Source: DATBLE01 sp046734335
GTDB lineage: Bacteria; Actinomycetota; Thermoleophilia; Gaiellales; Gaiellaceae
DNA length: 24,075 nt
Direction: 5' to 3'
Assembly: GCA_046734335.1 (NCBI GenBank)
Contig: JBKPRA010000124.1
Location: 1-24,075, forward strand
The translations under genes were made by a program, and so were the position numbers. The notes under the pieces are model-generated. The model saw only the letters and a list, made by a program, of their open reading frames with translations. It ran no database searches and had not been told where the DNA came from. Positions 12,931 through 21,769 of the stretch are shown here, in pieces (the stretch's first letter is position 1; every line of letters begins with the position of its first letter).

Positions 12931-14589
12931 ATGAACGAGAGCGCGACCACGATCGACGCCGCGGCACCGGCGCTTCCCCGGCTACGACACGCGACTGGAG
13001 AGCTCGACCGCAGGCTGTTCGTCGCGGGAGTGACAGCCTGTACGGCGGCCGTCGCGGTCTTCCTCCTGGTCCAGCTGTCGGGCTGGCCGCCGCACGAGGA
13101 CGAGACGCTGCCGCTGTTCGTCGGCCGGCAGCCCATCGACGGCCTTTTCGACATCGTCCTCGGCAAGCGCGGCGGCGCCCCGTTGCACTTCCTCCTCGCC
13201 TGGATCGTGGCGCACGCGGGCGGCGGCCTCGAGACGATGCGCTTCTTCTCAGCGCTGTTCGCGGTGGCGAGCATCCCGGCGATCGCCGTCCTCGGCAACC
13301 GGCTGGCCGGTCGCGGGCCCGCGCTGGCCGCGTGCGCGCTCGCGGCGGCGAGCTGGGTGCTGCTCTTCCACGGCATCTATGCCCGCATGTACAGCCTCTT
13401 CCTCTTCCTCGCGACGCTCTCGTACCTCGCCCTGCTACGCGCGACCGGGCGAGGCGGGGCTCGCGCCTGGACGCTCTGGGCGATCGTCATGCTGCTCACG
13501 ATCGGGTCGCATCCATACGGCGCGCTGGTGCTCGGCTCGCAGGGGCTCTACGTCCTGATCGCGCGCGACCGGCTGCGCCAGGCCGTCATTGCCTTCGGCG
13601 CCGTGCTCCTGCTCGCGGTTCCGCTCTGGCGCAGCAGCGTCGTGCTGGCGAATCGCCTGGACGTCGGGGTTGGCGGCGGGGGCGGCAAGCTGCGAACGCC
13701 CCACGAGGTGTTCGCCTACCTCTGGCACGTCGCAGGGGACGCCTCGTCCGGCTACGCCGGTGTGCTCGTGATCGTGCTCGCGTTCGCGGTGTACGGCCTG
13801 GTCTGGCAGGCACGGAGGCGGCCGCGCACCGCGCTCCTGACAGGTTGCGTCGTGATTACGCCGACGGCGTTCTTCCTGGTCGGCCGCTTCGGCGGAAACT
13901 CGGCACCCGAGTCGCGCCATCTCATCTTCGTCCTGCCCTTCTTCGCGCTGGCCGCCGCGAGCGGAGTCGTCGCAGCCTCGCGCTCGGCCGGCCGCTATGG
14001 CCCCCTGCTCGCAGGGTTGGTGGTACTGGCGATGGTCCCGGCGGAGATCGCCTGGGCGTGGCACAAAACCCCGGCGATGTTCGACCGCGAGAACCCCGTT
14101 CGCGTCGAGGCCCGCCGTGCCGCCGCCGAGTGGTTGGGGTCGACCTCGCGGCCCGACGACGTGCTCTTCGCCTACGAGCCGGTCTACCTGGCCGCCTGGG
14201 AGAAGCATCGCTCGGCCGTGCCGCGGACGGTCGTGCCGCGTGCCGATCCCAAGCTGGCGCTCGAGACCCTCGACGACGCGAAGAAGCCGCTGGGGCGCGG
14301 AGTGTGGGCCTTCGACGCCGGTGACAACAACAACGCCGTGAAGCGGACGACGATCGAGCCGCGCCTACCCTTTCCGCGCGGCGAGTTCGAAGCCCACGCA
14401 TTTGGCCCGTTCCTGGTCATCCGCACGCGGAAGCCGACACGGACGGTCGCCCGCTACCTCGATGCCGCTCGCAAGGCGGAGTTGATCGGGAAGTCGCTCG
14501 GAATGGGCGATGCCGACATCAACTACGACACCGTCCACCGCGCTCAGGTGCGGGTGATCGTGCGCTCCCTTTCGAGGGTCTCCTCGTAG
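12931..14589 (+). CDS. GT-C fold membrane glycosyltransferase (family 39/ArnT-like)
   Basis: 552 aa. Such enzymes move a sugar from a polyprenyl-phosphate donor to an acceptor on the outer face of the membrane. A first helix (about residues 30-50) leads into a loop with an acidic HEDETLPL motif, the position of the catalytic Asp/Glu in GT-C enzymes. Around ten hydrophobic helices follow, including the ARMYSLFLFLATLSYLALL segment typical of the PMT/ArnT group. After about residue 385 comes a roughly 170-residue soluble C-terminal domain. ATG 12931 follows a TAAGGT hexamer, and no Shine-Dalgarno sequence is evident. The 3' end overlaps a small minus-strand gene by 46 bases. Acceptor and sugar cannot be told from sequence; the neighbouring LCP gene makes envelope glycan work plausible. 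Confidence 0.85.
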   Translation: MNESATTIDAAAPALPRLRHATGELDRRLFVAGVTACTAAVAVFLLVQLSGWPPHEDETLPLFVGRQPIDGLFDIVLGKRGGAPLHFLLAWIVAHAGGGLETMRFFSALFAVASIPAIAVLGNRLAGRGPALAACALAAASWVLLFHGIYARMYSLFLFLATLSYLALLRATGRGGARAWTLWAIVMLLTIGSHPYGALVLGSQGLYVLIARDRLRQAVIAFGAVLLLAVPLWRSSVVLANRLDVGVGGGGGKLRTPHEVFAYLWHVAGDASSGYAGVLVIVLAFAVYGLVWQARRRPRTALLTGCVVITPTAFFLVGRFGGNSAPESRHLIFVLPFFALAAASGVVAASRSAGRYGPLLAGLVVLAMVPAEIAWAWHKTPAMFDRENPVRVEARRAAAEWLGSTSRPDDVLFAYEPVYLAAWEKHRSAVPRTVVPRADPKLALETLDDAKKPLGRGVWAFDAGDNNNAVKRTTIEPRLPFPRGEFEAHAFGPFLVIRTRKPTRTVARYLDAARKAELIGKSLGMGDADINYDTVHRAQVRVIVRSLSRVSS

Positions 14590-14735
14590 CACGGAGCCTC
14601 CTCAAAGGCTGCGAGCCCGACCGGGGTGCGACGGGGCGCGGCTCGCCGGCGTCGTGCGGCCGCGAGAGCGGCCGAGGCGCCGACGAGGCCTCCGATCACG
14701 AAGCTGCGCATCCGGCTGCGCCGGTTCTGGTCCAC
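14544..14735 (-). CDS. Short hydrophobic/Arg-rich protein, uncertain
   Basis: 63 aa from GTG 14735, or 55 aa from ATG 14711. One hydrophobic helix (MRSFVIGGLVGASAALAAA) is followed by an Arg-rich stretch and an acidic tail with EEAPCYEETLERE. It could be a single-pass membrane protein. It follows the phosphatase gene stop by 15 bases in the same direction, and an AGGAG lies just after that stop codon, 12 bases before the GTG. Against it: its last 46 bases overlap the 3' end of the convergent glycosyltransferase, and no family is recognised. A real gene is somewhat more likely than not. Confidence 0.5.
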   Translation of the reverse strand: MDQNRRSRMRSFVIGGLVGASAALAAARRRRAAPRRTPVGLAAFEEAPCYEETLERERTITRT

Positions 14736-14750
14736 ACGGCGATCGTACTC

Positions 14751-15332
14751 CTACGCCGCCAGTTCGCGGATCCGCGCCGCAGCACGGGCGAGCAGGCGCC
14801 CGTCGAAGGCGTACGGGGTCGCATTCGCGATGTCGTGGAAGGGCGGCCCGTCGAGATTGTCTGCGCCGGCCGCCGCATTCAGCGCGTACCGGACGGGGAT
14901 CTCGTGACAGACGACGAGGATGCGTCCCACCTCGAGCCCGGCCAGACGGTCGAAGGCATCGGCGTAGCGGAGGGCGGCCGCGTCGAGGCTCTCGCCGCCC
15001 GGGAAAGGCTGCTTGCGGCCGAGAGCGCGCTTCACCTCGCGATAGCGGGCGAGCGGCTCGCCGTCGAGGTCGCCGATCCTGATGTCGTCGAGTTTGGGCT
15101 CGACCTCGACGGGGATCGACCGGCCGCCGAGCGCCAGCTGCGTGGTCTCGTGCGTCCGCGGGAACCTGGTGTGGACGCAGAGGTCGAGCTCGGCGTTCGC
15201 CGTCTGGGCACCGAGCAGCCGCGCTTCGTCGCGACCACGTTCGGTCAGTGCGACGGGGACGGACGGATCGCCGTTCACACGGCCCTCCAGGTTCAGCACC
15301 GACTCGCCGTGCCGGGCGAGGAAGACGATCAA
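14751..15332 (-). CDS. Histidine phosphatase / phosphoglycerate mutase-like protein
   Basis: 193 aa. Histidine phosphatase superfamily. The N-terminal LARHGESVLNLEGRVNGD carries the phosphohistidine RHG signature. TERGRDEARLLGAQ, LDLCVHTRFPRTHETTQLAL, KLDDIRIGDLDGEPLARY (the general-acid region) and the second-His motif VVCHEIPVRYAL follow. Substrates in this family range from sugar phosphates to cobalamin or protein phosphate, and nothing here decides among them. A TTG start at 15332 overlaps the GYD-protein stop as TTGA, the same four-base coupling seen across the window as ATGA/GTGA, and puts RHG at residues 7-9. No other ATG/GTG/TTG start is available between the upstream stop codon overlap and RHG. 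Confidence 0.85.
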   Translation of the reverse strand: MIVFLARHGESVLNLEGRVNGDPSVPVALTERGRDEARLLGAQTANAELDLCVHTRFPRTHETTQLALGGRSIPVEVEPKLDDIRIGDLDGEPLARYREVKRALGRKQPFPGGESLDAAALRYADAFDRLAGLEVGRILVVCHEIPVRYALNAAAGADNLDGPPFHDIANATPYAFDGRLLARAAARIRELAA

Positions 15333-15619
15333 GAAGAGAGCTGGTCGAGCAGCCCGTCGATCTCGATCAGCTCGAACGTCTGGAGCTTCGCGCTCCCGCG
15401 GGCGCCGAGCGCGACCGAGACCTTGGCGACCGTCTCCGCGTCCGGCGCCTCGACGATGTTCAGGAAGTCGTACGCGCCGATCATCCCCCACTGGTGCAGC
15501 ACCTTCGCGCCCAGCTCCTCGACGTCCCGGTTGACCTCCTTCAGGCGCTCGGGATGGGCCTGCAAAGTCTGCACCCCTTTCGCCGTCAGCGTCGTCAGCA
15601 TCACGTACTTCGGCATCAC
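15329..15619 (-). CDS. GYD-domain protein
   Basis: 96 aa, a single small alpha/beta ferredoxin-like domain of the GYD family: MPKYVMLTTLTAKGVQTL at the start, the diagnostic GAYDFLNIVEAPD in the middle, then TVAKVSVALGARGSAKLQTF. GYD proteins are small cytoplasmic proteins of unknown function, often in actinobacteria. It starts with ATG overlapping the upstream membrane-protein stop (ATGA) and ends overlapping the phosphatase start (TTGA). Its expression level is therefore probably tied to both neighbours. Confidence 0.85.
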   Translation of the reverse strand: MMPKYVMLTTLTAKGVQTLQAHPERLKEVNRDVEELGAKVLHQWGMIGAYDFLNIVEAPDAETVAKVSVALGARGSAKLQTFELIEIDGLLDQLSS

Positions 15620-16401
15620 GCCTCCTGGGTCGGGGCCTCGAGCTTACTCGCCTTGACCCGTACACGGGCGGCCTGGTCCAGGTAGAGGATCGCCGCCCCC
15701 ACGAACAGCATCGGCGAGAGCACGAGGTCGGCGAGGAGCGCTGCGACGCGCTCGGTCGATTCGCCCCCGTTCCTGAGCAGAAGTGCAAGCATCAGCCGGA
15801 CGACGTAGAAGACGATCACCAGCGTCGCCAGCCCGCCGAGGGCGTGGACGAAGTCGACCCGCGCCAGCCGGTACGACCGGCGGAAGCTGTCGGCAGCACC
15901 CCTGTTCTCGACGAGCGCCGCCGGGACGACCCAGCCGACGAGCGCCAGATACGCCACCGCGGGCAGAACGAGCAGCTGCGCAAGCAGCGGCACCGGCAGG
16001 AAGAGGAGGACGCCAAGCCCGTAGCCGAGTGCGAGCGCGCGGCCCGCGGGCCGTCTCCCGGTGACCAGGACGATCGCCACGATGTACGACGCGGTCAGCA
16101 GCAGTGCGCCGAGCAGGATGGTCACCTCGATCCCGCCGCCGAGCAGCGAGGTCGGCGTGTCGAAGTCACGCGGCGGTGGATGACCGCGTGGCTCTACCCG
16201 CCGGTGGCCGAAGGCGACCGTGAGTTGCGTGAGCGCAGCAACGGAAAGCCCGAGCGGAAGCGTCTGGAAGAAGTGGTGCTGGTAGAAGCGGATCGTCTCT
16301 GCGACGAGCTGGCCGACCGAGCGTTCCTCGGGGGGCAGCGGCGGTGGGAGCGGCTGCGGCTGCCGTGGCGCGCGGCGTCTCTTGCTGGCGGTCTTGGCCA
16401 T
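15616..16401 (-). CDS. Multi-pass membrane protein, function unknown
   Basis: 261 aa. A basic, Pro-rich cytoplasmic N-terminus (PRQPQPLPPPLPPEE) is followed by RSVGQLVAETIRFYQHHF and about six hydrophobic segments: near residues 45-62, 92-115, 125-145, 147-165, 190-212 and 222-242. SFRRSYRLARVDFVHALG between helices resembles the amphipathic segment of the glycerophosphodiesterase-type membrane-domain families (inference, weak). The C-terminus is basic then acidic (VRVKASKLEAPTQEA). ATG 16401 starts two bases after the end of the 69-aa gene, and the stop overlaps the GYD gene. Probably one transcript from 16612 to 14544. Confidence 0.8.
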   Translation of the reverse strand: MAKTASKRRRAPRQPQPLPPPLPPEERSVGQLVAETIRFYQHHFFQTLPLGLSVAALTQLTVAFGHRRVEPRGHPPPRDFDTPTSLLGGGIEVTILLGALLLTASYIVAIVLVTGRRPAGRALALGYGLGVLLFLPVPLLAQLLVLPAVAYLALVGWVVPAALVENRGAADSFRRSYRLARVDFVHALGGLATLVIVFYVVRLMLALLLRNGGESTERVAALLADLVLSPMLFVGAAILYLDQAARVRVKASKLEAPTQEA

Positions 16402-16402
16402 G

Positions 16403-16612
16403 TCAGAACCTGCGTCTGGTCAGGTAGTAGTGGATGAAGTAGAGCGGTAGAGCGAGCCCCGCGAACAGGAATGTGAGAACGCCCCAGGCCGTCGCGTGCC
16501 GGCTGCCGTGCCTGCTCGCGTGCCAGTACACCCACATCGAGAGCGCGGCCGCAAGCAGGACCGCCAGGATGAACTGGCCCGGACTGACGTCCGACAACGC
16601 CGCGAGAGGCAC
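16403..16612 (-). CDS. Small two-helix membrane protein, function unknown
   Basis: 69 aa. Helix one covers about FILAVLLAAALSMWVYWHA, then a His/Arg-rich hinge ASRHGSRHATAW, helix two GVLTFLFAGLALPLYFI, and a basic tail YLTRRRF. The hinge and tail suggest both termini or the loop face the cytoplasm. Not assigned to a family. The GTG start at 16612 is six bases after the putative -10 TACGCT. It heads the five-gene small-protein unit; its stop is one base from the ATG of the next gene. Confidence 0.72.
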   Translation of the reverse strand: MPLAALSDVSPGQFILAVLLAAALSMWVYWHASRHGSRHATAWGVLTFLFAGLALPLYFIHYYLTRRRF

Positions 16613-16618
16613 CGGGCG

Positions 16619-16628
16619 AGCGTAGCGT
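16619..16628. promoter_or_regulatory. Overlapping back-to-back -10 hexamers (bidirectional promoter candidate)
   Basis: The ten bases AGCGTAGCGT contain TACGCT on the minus strand (16624-16619) and TAGCGT on the plus strand (16623-16628), sharing the TA at 16623-16624. The minus hexamer is six bases before GTG 16612. The plus hexamer is 15 bases before ATG 16644 (three before ATG 16632). No strong -35 on either side. Confidence 0.45.
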
Positions 16629-16631
16629 GCG

Positions 16632-17045
16632 ATGATCGTAGGGATGGGCTACCACGTCGTCCGGGCCGGAGACCACGCCTACGAGGAGCGCACGCCACCC
16701 GAGGGGCGCAAGAGCGACCCGGCCCGGCTCGCAGCCGACCTCACCACCGCGGCCGGGCTGCAACAGTCGCGCGCTCGGCTCTGGCGGTATCCGCCGGGCA
16801 GCCGCGGCCGGCGCCACGCCGACCACGTGCAGGAGGAGATCTTCGTCGTCCTCGCCGGGACGCTGACCATGCACCTCGGCGAGCCGCCGGAGCGCGTCGA
16901 GCTTCCGCCCGAGAGCGTGGTCTCGGTCGAGCCCGGTACGGCCCTGCAACTGCGAAACGACGGCAGCGTGGAGGTCGTGGTGTTCATCTACGGCGCACCG
17001 CCGGAACAGGCCGGCGCCGACTTCTTCGAGGACGCCGAGCCCTAG
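16632..17045 (+). CDS. Cupin-domain protein
   Basis: 137 aa from ATG 16632, or 133 from ATG 16644 (MGYHVVRAGD). The second start is favoured if the overlapping -10 at 16623-16628 is real, since the first ATG would lie at or before the transcription start. A single beta-barrel cupin: RLWRYPPGSRGRRHADHVQEE carries motif one (a metal-site His pair with the following Glu), then FVVLAGTLTMHLG, and motif two is around ESVVSVEPGTALQL. The usual second-motif His is not obvious, so metal binding may be partial. Typical roles are sugar-phosphate isomerase, dioxygenase or small-molecule sensing, none provable here. Converges on clpB, with nine bases between stops. Confidence 0.8.
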   Translation: MIVGMGYHVVRAGDHAYEERTPPEGRKSDPARLAADLTTAAGLQQSRARLWRYPPGSRGRRHADHVQEEIFVVLAGTLTMHLGEPPERVELPPESVVSVEPGTALQLRNDGSVEVVVFIYGAPPEQAGADFFEDAEP

Positions 17046-17054
17046 CGAGCAGCT

Positions 17055-19522
<2,468 letters not shown>

Positions 19523-19523
<1 letters not shown>

Positions 19524-19903
19524 CAGGTGGTTCTCCTCGCGGGGAAGGTCGACTCCTCACGGTAGACCACGAGGTCACGCCGGTACTGGCGATGCACCTG
19601 CTCGATCGCGTCACGCATCTCGGCTTCGAGCCGGTCGAAACGTGCCCGCATCTGCGCGAGCTCGTCCTCGAGCGCGATCACGCGCGCGACACCCGCGAGG
19701 TTGAGCCCGAGCTCGGTCGTCAACCGCTGGACGAGCCGCAGCCGCTCCAGGTCGTGCTCGGAGTAGAGACGGGTTCCGCCGGGTGTTCGGCCCGGTCGGA
19801 CGAGGCCCTTGCTCTCGTAGATGCGGAGGGTCTGCGGGTGCATCCCGACCAGCTCCGCGGCGATCGAGATCATGTAGCGGGGGCGCTCGTAGTCGGTCGT
19901 CAT
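19523..19903 (-). CDS. hspR: HspR, MerR-family heat-shock repressor
   Basis: 126 aa. Represses the dnaK operon by binding HAIR inverted repeats, with DnaK as co-repressor in characterised actinobacteria. The MerR helix-turn-helix is SIAAELVGMHPQTLRIYESKGL, followed by the wing PGRTPGGTRLYSEHDLERLRLVQRL and the family-typical LGLNLAGVARVIALEDEL. A coiled-coil (MRARFDRLEAEMRDAIEQVHRQY) and a basic C-terminus complete it. Placement between dnaJ and clpB supports HspR over other MerR proteins. The ATG overlaps the upstream 94-aa gene stop as ATGA. Autoregulation through the dnaK promoter is expected by analogy. Confidence 0.93.
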
Positions 19904-20184
19904 GCATGCCTCCGCGAATGGATCAGCGTGAAGGCGACGATCGCCGCGAGCAGAATCGCCAGCCCTGCCCAGGCGCCGATCCGCCAGACGTTGTCCACCG
20001 CCCGGAACGCGACCAGCCAGAAGAGGATCTTCGTCAACCCGCCGAACTTGGCCGCAGCGACGCCACCGCCGAGGATGCCGCCTCCCGCCGCACCCCAGCC
20101 CGTGCGCTTGCTCCGTTCCTCCGCAGTCTCCGGCTCGGGCGCCTCCTGCGGGCCTTGCTCGAGCAGCTCGTCGTGCTTCGCCAC
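19900..20184 (-). CDS. Small membrane protein inside the dnaK operon, unknown
   Basis: 94 aa, no family recognised. The first 28 residues are acidic and soluble (ELLEQGPQEAPEPETAEER). A Gly/Ala-rich stretch (GWGAAGGGILGGGVAAAKFGG) follows, then a hydrophobic segment LTKILFWLVAF, a short hinge RAVDNVWR, and a clear membrane helix IGAWAGLAILLAAIVAFTLI ending in HSRRHA. The GTG start shares a base with the dnaJ stop (TAGTG), and the stop overlaps hspR (ATGA), so it is embedded in the translationally coupled chaperone operon. It is not part of the standard dnaK-grpE-dnaJ-hspR set. A link to membrane stress or recruitment of chaperones is only a guess. Confidence 0.82.
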   Translation of the reverse strand: MAKHDELLEQGPQEAPEPETAEERSKRTGWGAAGGGILGGGVAAAKFGGLTKILFWLVAFRAVDNVWRIGAWAGLAILLAAIVAFTLIHSRRHA

Positions 20185-21257
20185 TACGTTCCGACCTTCC
20201 GGAGCTCCTCGAGCAGCTCGCGCTCGCGCTTCGACGGCTTCTTCGGCACCTGGATCTTCAACCGGGCGAGGATGTCGCCCCGGCCCGAGCCCTTCAGCTT
20301 CGGCGCGCCCTTGCCCTTGACGCGGAGCATCTTCCCGTCCTCCGAAGCGGCAGGCACCTTGACCTTCACCTCACCGTCCGGGGTCGGCACGCCGACCGTC
20401 GTTCCGAGGGCGGCGTCAGCGAACGCGACTGGCACCTCGACGACGAGGTCGTCGCCGCGGCGCGTGAAGGTCTTCGAGGGCTCTACCCGGGTGATCACGT
20501 AGAGGTCGCCCGCGGGCGCACCGCCCCAGCCGGCCTCGCCCTTGCCCTTCAGTCGGATCCGCGAACCGTCCTTGACGCCTGCGGGAATCTTGACCGTGTA
20601 GCGCTTCGTCCGGCGCTCGCGGCCGCTGCCGCGGCAGGTCGGGCACGGATCCTCGATCACCGTGCCGTTCCCGCGGCACCGCGGGCACGGCTGGGAGAGC
20701 GAGAAAAAGCCCTGGCTCTCCGCCACCACGCCGCGCCCGCCGCACTGGGGGCAGACGATCGGCGCCGTTCCCGGCCTTGCGCCCGAGCCGTGGCACGCGT
20801 GGCAGGCGACCTCCAGCGTGACCGGGATCTTCGTCTCGACACCCTGGAGCGCGTCCTCGAACGAGAGGTTGACCTGCACCTCGACGTCGTTTCCGCGCTG
20901 GCCGCGCGGCTCTGGCCGGCCGCCGCGCATGCCGCCGCCGAACATTCCGCCGAGGATGTCACCCAGATCGCCGAGATTTGCGAAGTCGAAGCCCTCGGAG
21001 GCGTTCCAGTTGAAGCCGCCGCTGCCCGGGCCCGGCCGACCGTTCGTGGAGCCGAACGTGTCGTACTGCTTTCGCTTCTCCGGGTCGGAGAGCACGTCAT
21101 AGGCGTTCTGGACTTCCTTGAAGCGCTCCTCGGCCTCTTTGTCGCCCGGATTCGCATCCGGGTGGTGCTGCCGCGCGAGCTTGCGGTATGCCTTCTTGAT
21201 CTCGTCGGCCGAGGCGTTCTTCGCGACGCCGAGGGTCTCGTACAGCGACTGGCTCAC
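20184..21257 (-). CDS. dnaJ: DnaJ-type Hsp40 co-chaperone
   Basis: 357 aa. Stimulates DnaK ATPase and delivers clients. The J domain (residues 4-68) has the HPD triad in ARQHHPDANPG and KRKQYDTFG. A Gly/Phe-rich linker (to about 120) contains GGMFGGGMRGG. The zinc-finger domain holds four CxxCxGxG-type repeats: CHACHGSG, CPQCGGRG, CPRCRGNG, CPTCRGSG. The substrate-binding beta domains contain VKIPAGVKDGSRIRLKGKGE and KVKVPAASEDGKMLRVKGKG. The GTG start overlaps the grpE stop (GTGA). It is a type I DnaJ with no C-terminal dimerisation extension beyond the usual helix. All zinc ligands appear intact. Confidence 0.96.
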   Translation of the reverse strand: MSQSLYETLGVAKNASADEIKKAYRKLARQHHPDANPGDKEAEERFKEVQNAYDVLSDPEKRKQYDTFGSTNGRPGPGSGGFNWNASEGFDFANLGDLGDILGGMFGGGMRGGRPEPRGQRGNDVEVQVNLSFEDALQGVETKIPVTLEVACHACHGSGARPGTAPIVCPQCGGRGVVAESQGFFSLSQPCPRCRGNGTVIEDPCPTCRGSGRERRTKRYTVKIPAGVKDGSRIRLKGKGEAGWGGAPAGDLYVITRVEPSKTFTRRGDDLVVEVPVAFADAALGTTVGVPTPDGEVKVKVPAASEDGKMLRVKGKGAPKLKGSGRGDILARLKIQVPKKPSKRERELLEELRKVGT

Positions 21258-21769
21258 TCGGCCACCACGACACGGGCCGGCCGCAGGACGCGGTCGCCCA
21301 GGCGGTAGCCCTTCTGCAGCACCTGCACGATCGACCCCGGCTCGGCCCCCTCGACGGGCTGCGCCAGCAGCGCCTCGTGGACGTGCGGATCGAAGGCGCC
21401 GTCGGTCTCGATCTCGGCCAGGCCGGTTCGCGCCAGCACGTCTGCGAGCGCTCGGTGCACCAGCCGGACGCCGTCCTCCAGCTTCGCCTCCTCGTGCTCT
21501 TCCGCCGCGACCAGCGCCCGCTCGAGGTCATCGAGCACCGGCAGGAGCTCCTTGACGAGCGACTCGCCCGCGCGAGCCGACTGCGCGGCCCGCTCGCTCT
21601 CAGTCCGCTTGCGGAAGTTGTCGAACTCCGCCTTCAGACGGCGAAGCGAGTCGAGATACTCGTCTCGCTCGCGCTCCAACTCCGCGACGCGGTCCTCTTC
21701 CAGCGGGACAGACCCCCTTTCCGGGTCCGTCCCGACGTCTGCGGCCTCGATCCGATCCTGCTCGGTCAC
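21254..21769 (-). CDS. grpE: GrpE nucleotide exchange factor
   Basis: 171 aa. Promotes ADP release from DnaK. An acidic N-terminal tail precedes a long coiled-coil (about residues 25-80: EEDRVAELERERDEYLDSL, LKAEFDNFRKRTESER). The four-helix dimer region follows (ELLPVLDDLERALVAAEE). The C-terminal beta-wing carries the GrpE signature around DGAFDPHVHEALLAQP and VLQKGYRLGDRVLRPARVVVAE. The GTG start overlaps the dnaK stop by four bases (GTGA), and the stop overlaps dnaJ the same way. Complete and ordinary. Confidence 0.96.
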   Translation of the reverse strand: MTEQDRIEAADVGTDPERGSVPLEEDRVAELERERDEYLDSLRRLKAEFDNFRKRTESERAAQSARAGESLVKELLPVLDDLERALVAAEEHEEAKLEDGVRLVHRALADVLARTGLAEIETDGAFDPHVHEALLAQPVEGAEPGSIVQVLQKGYRLGDRVLRPARVVVAE

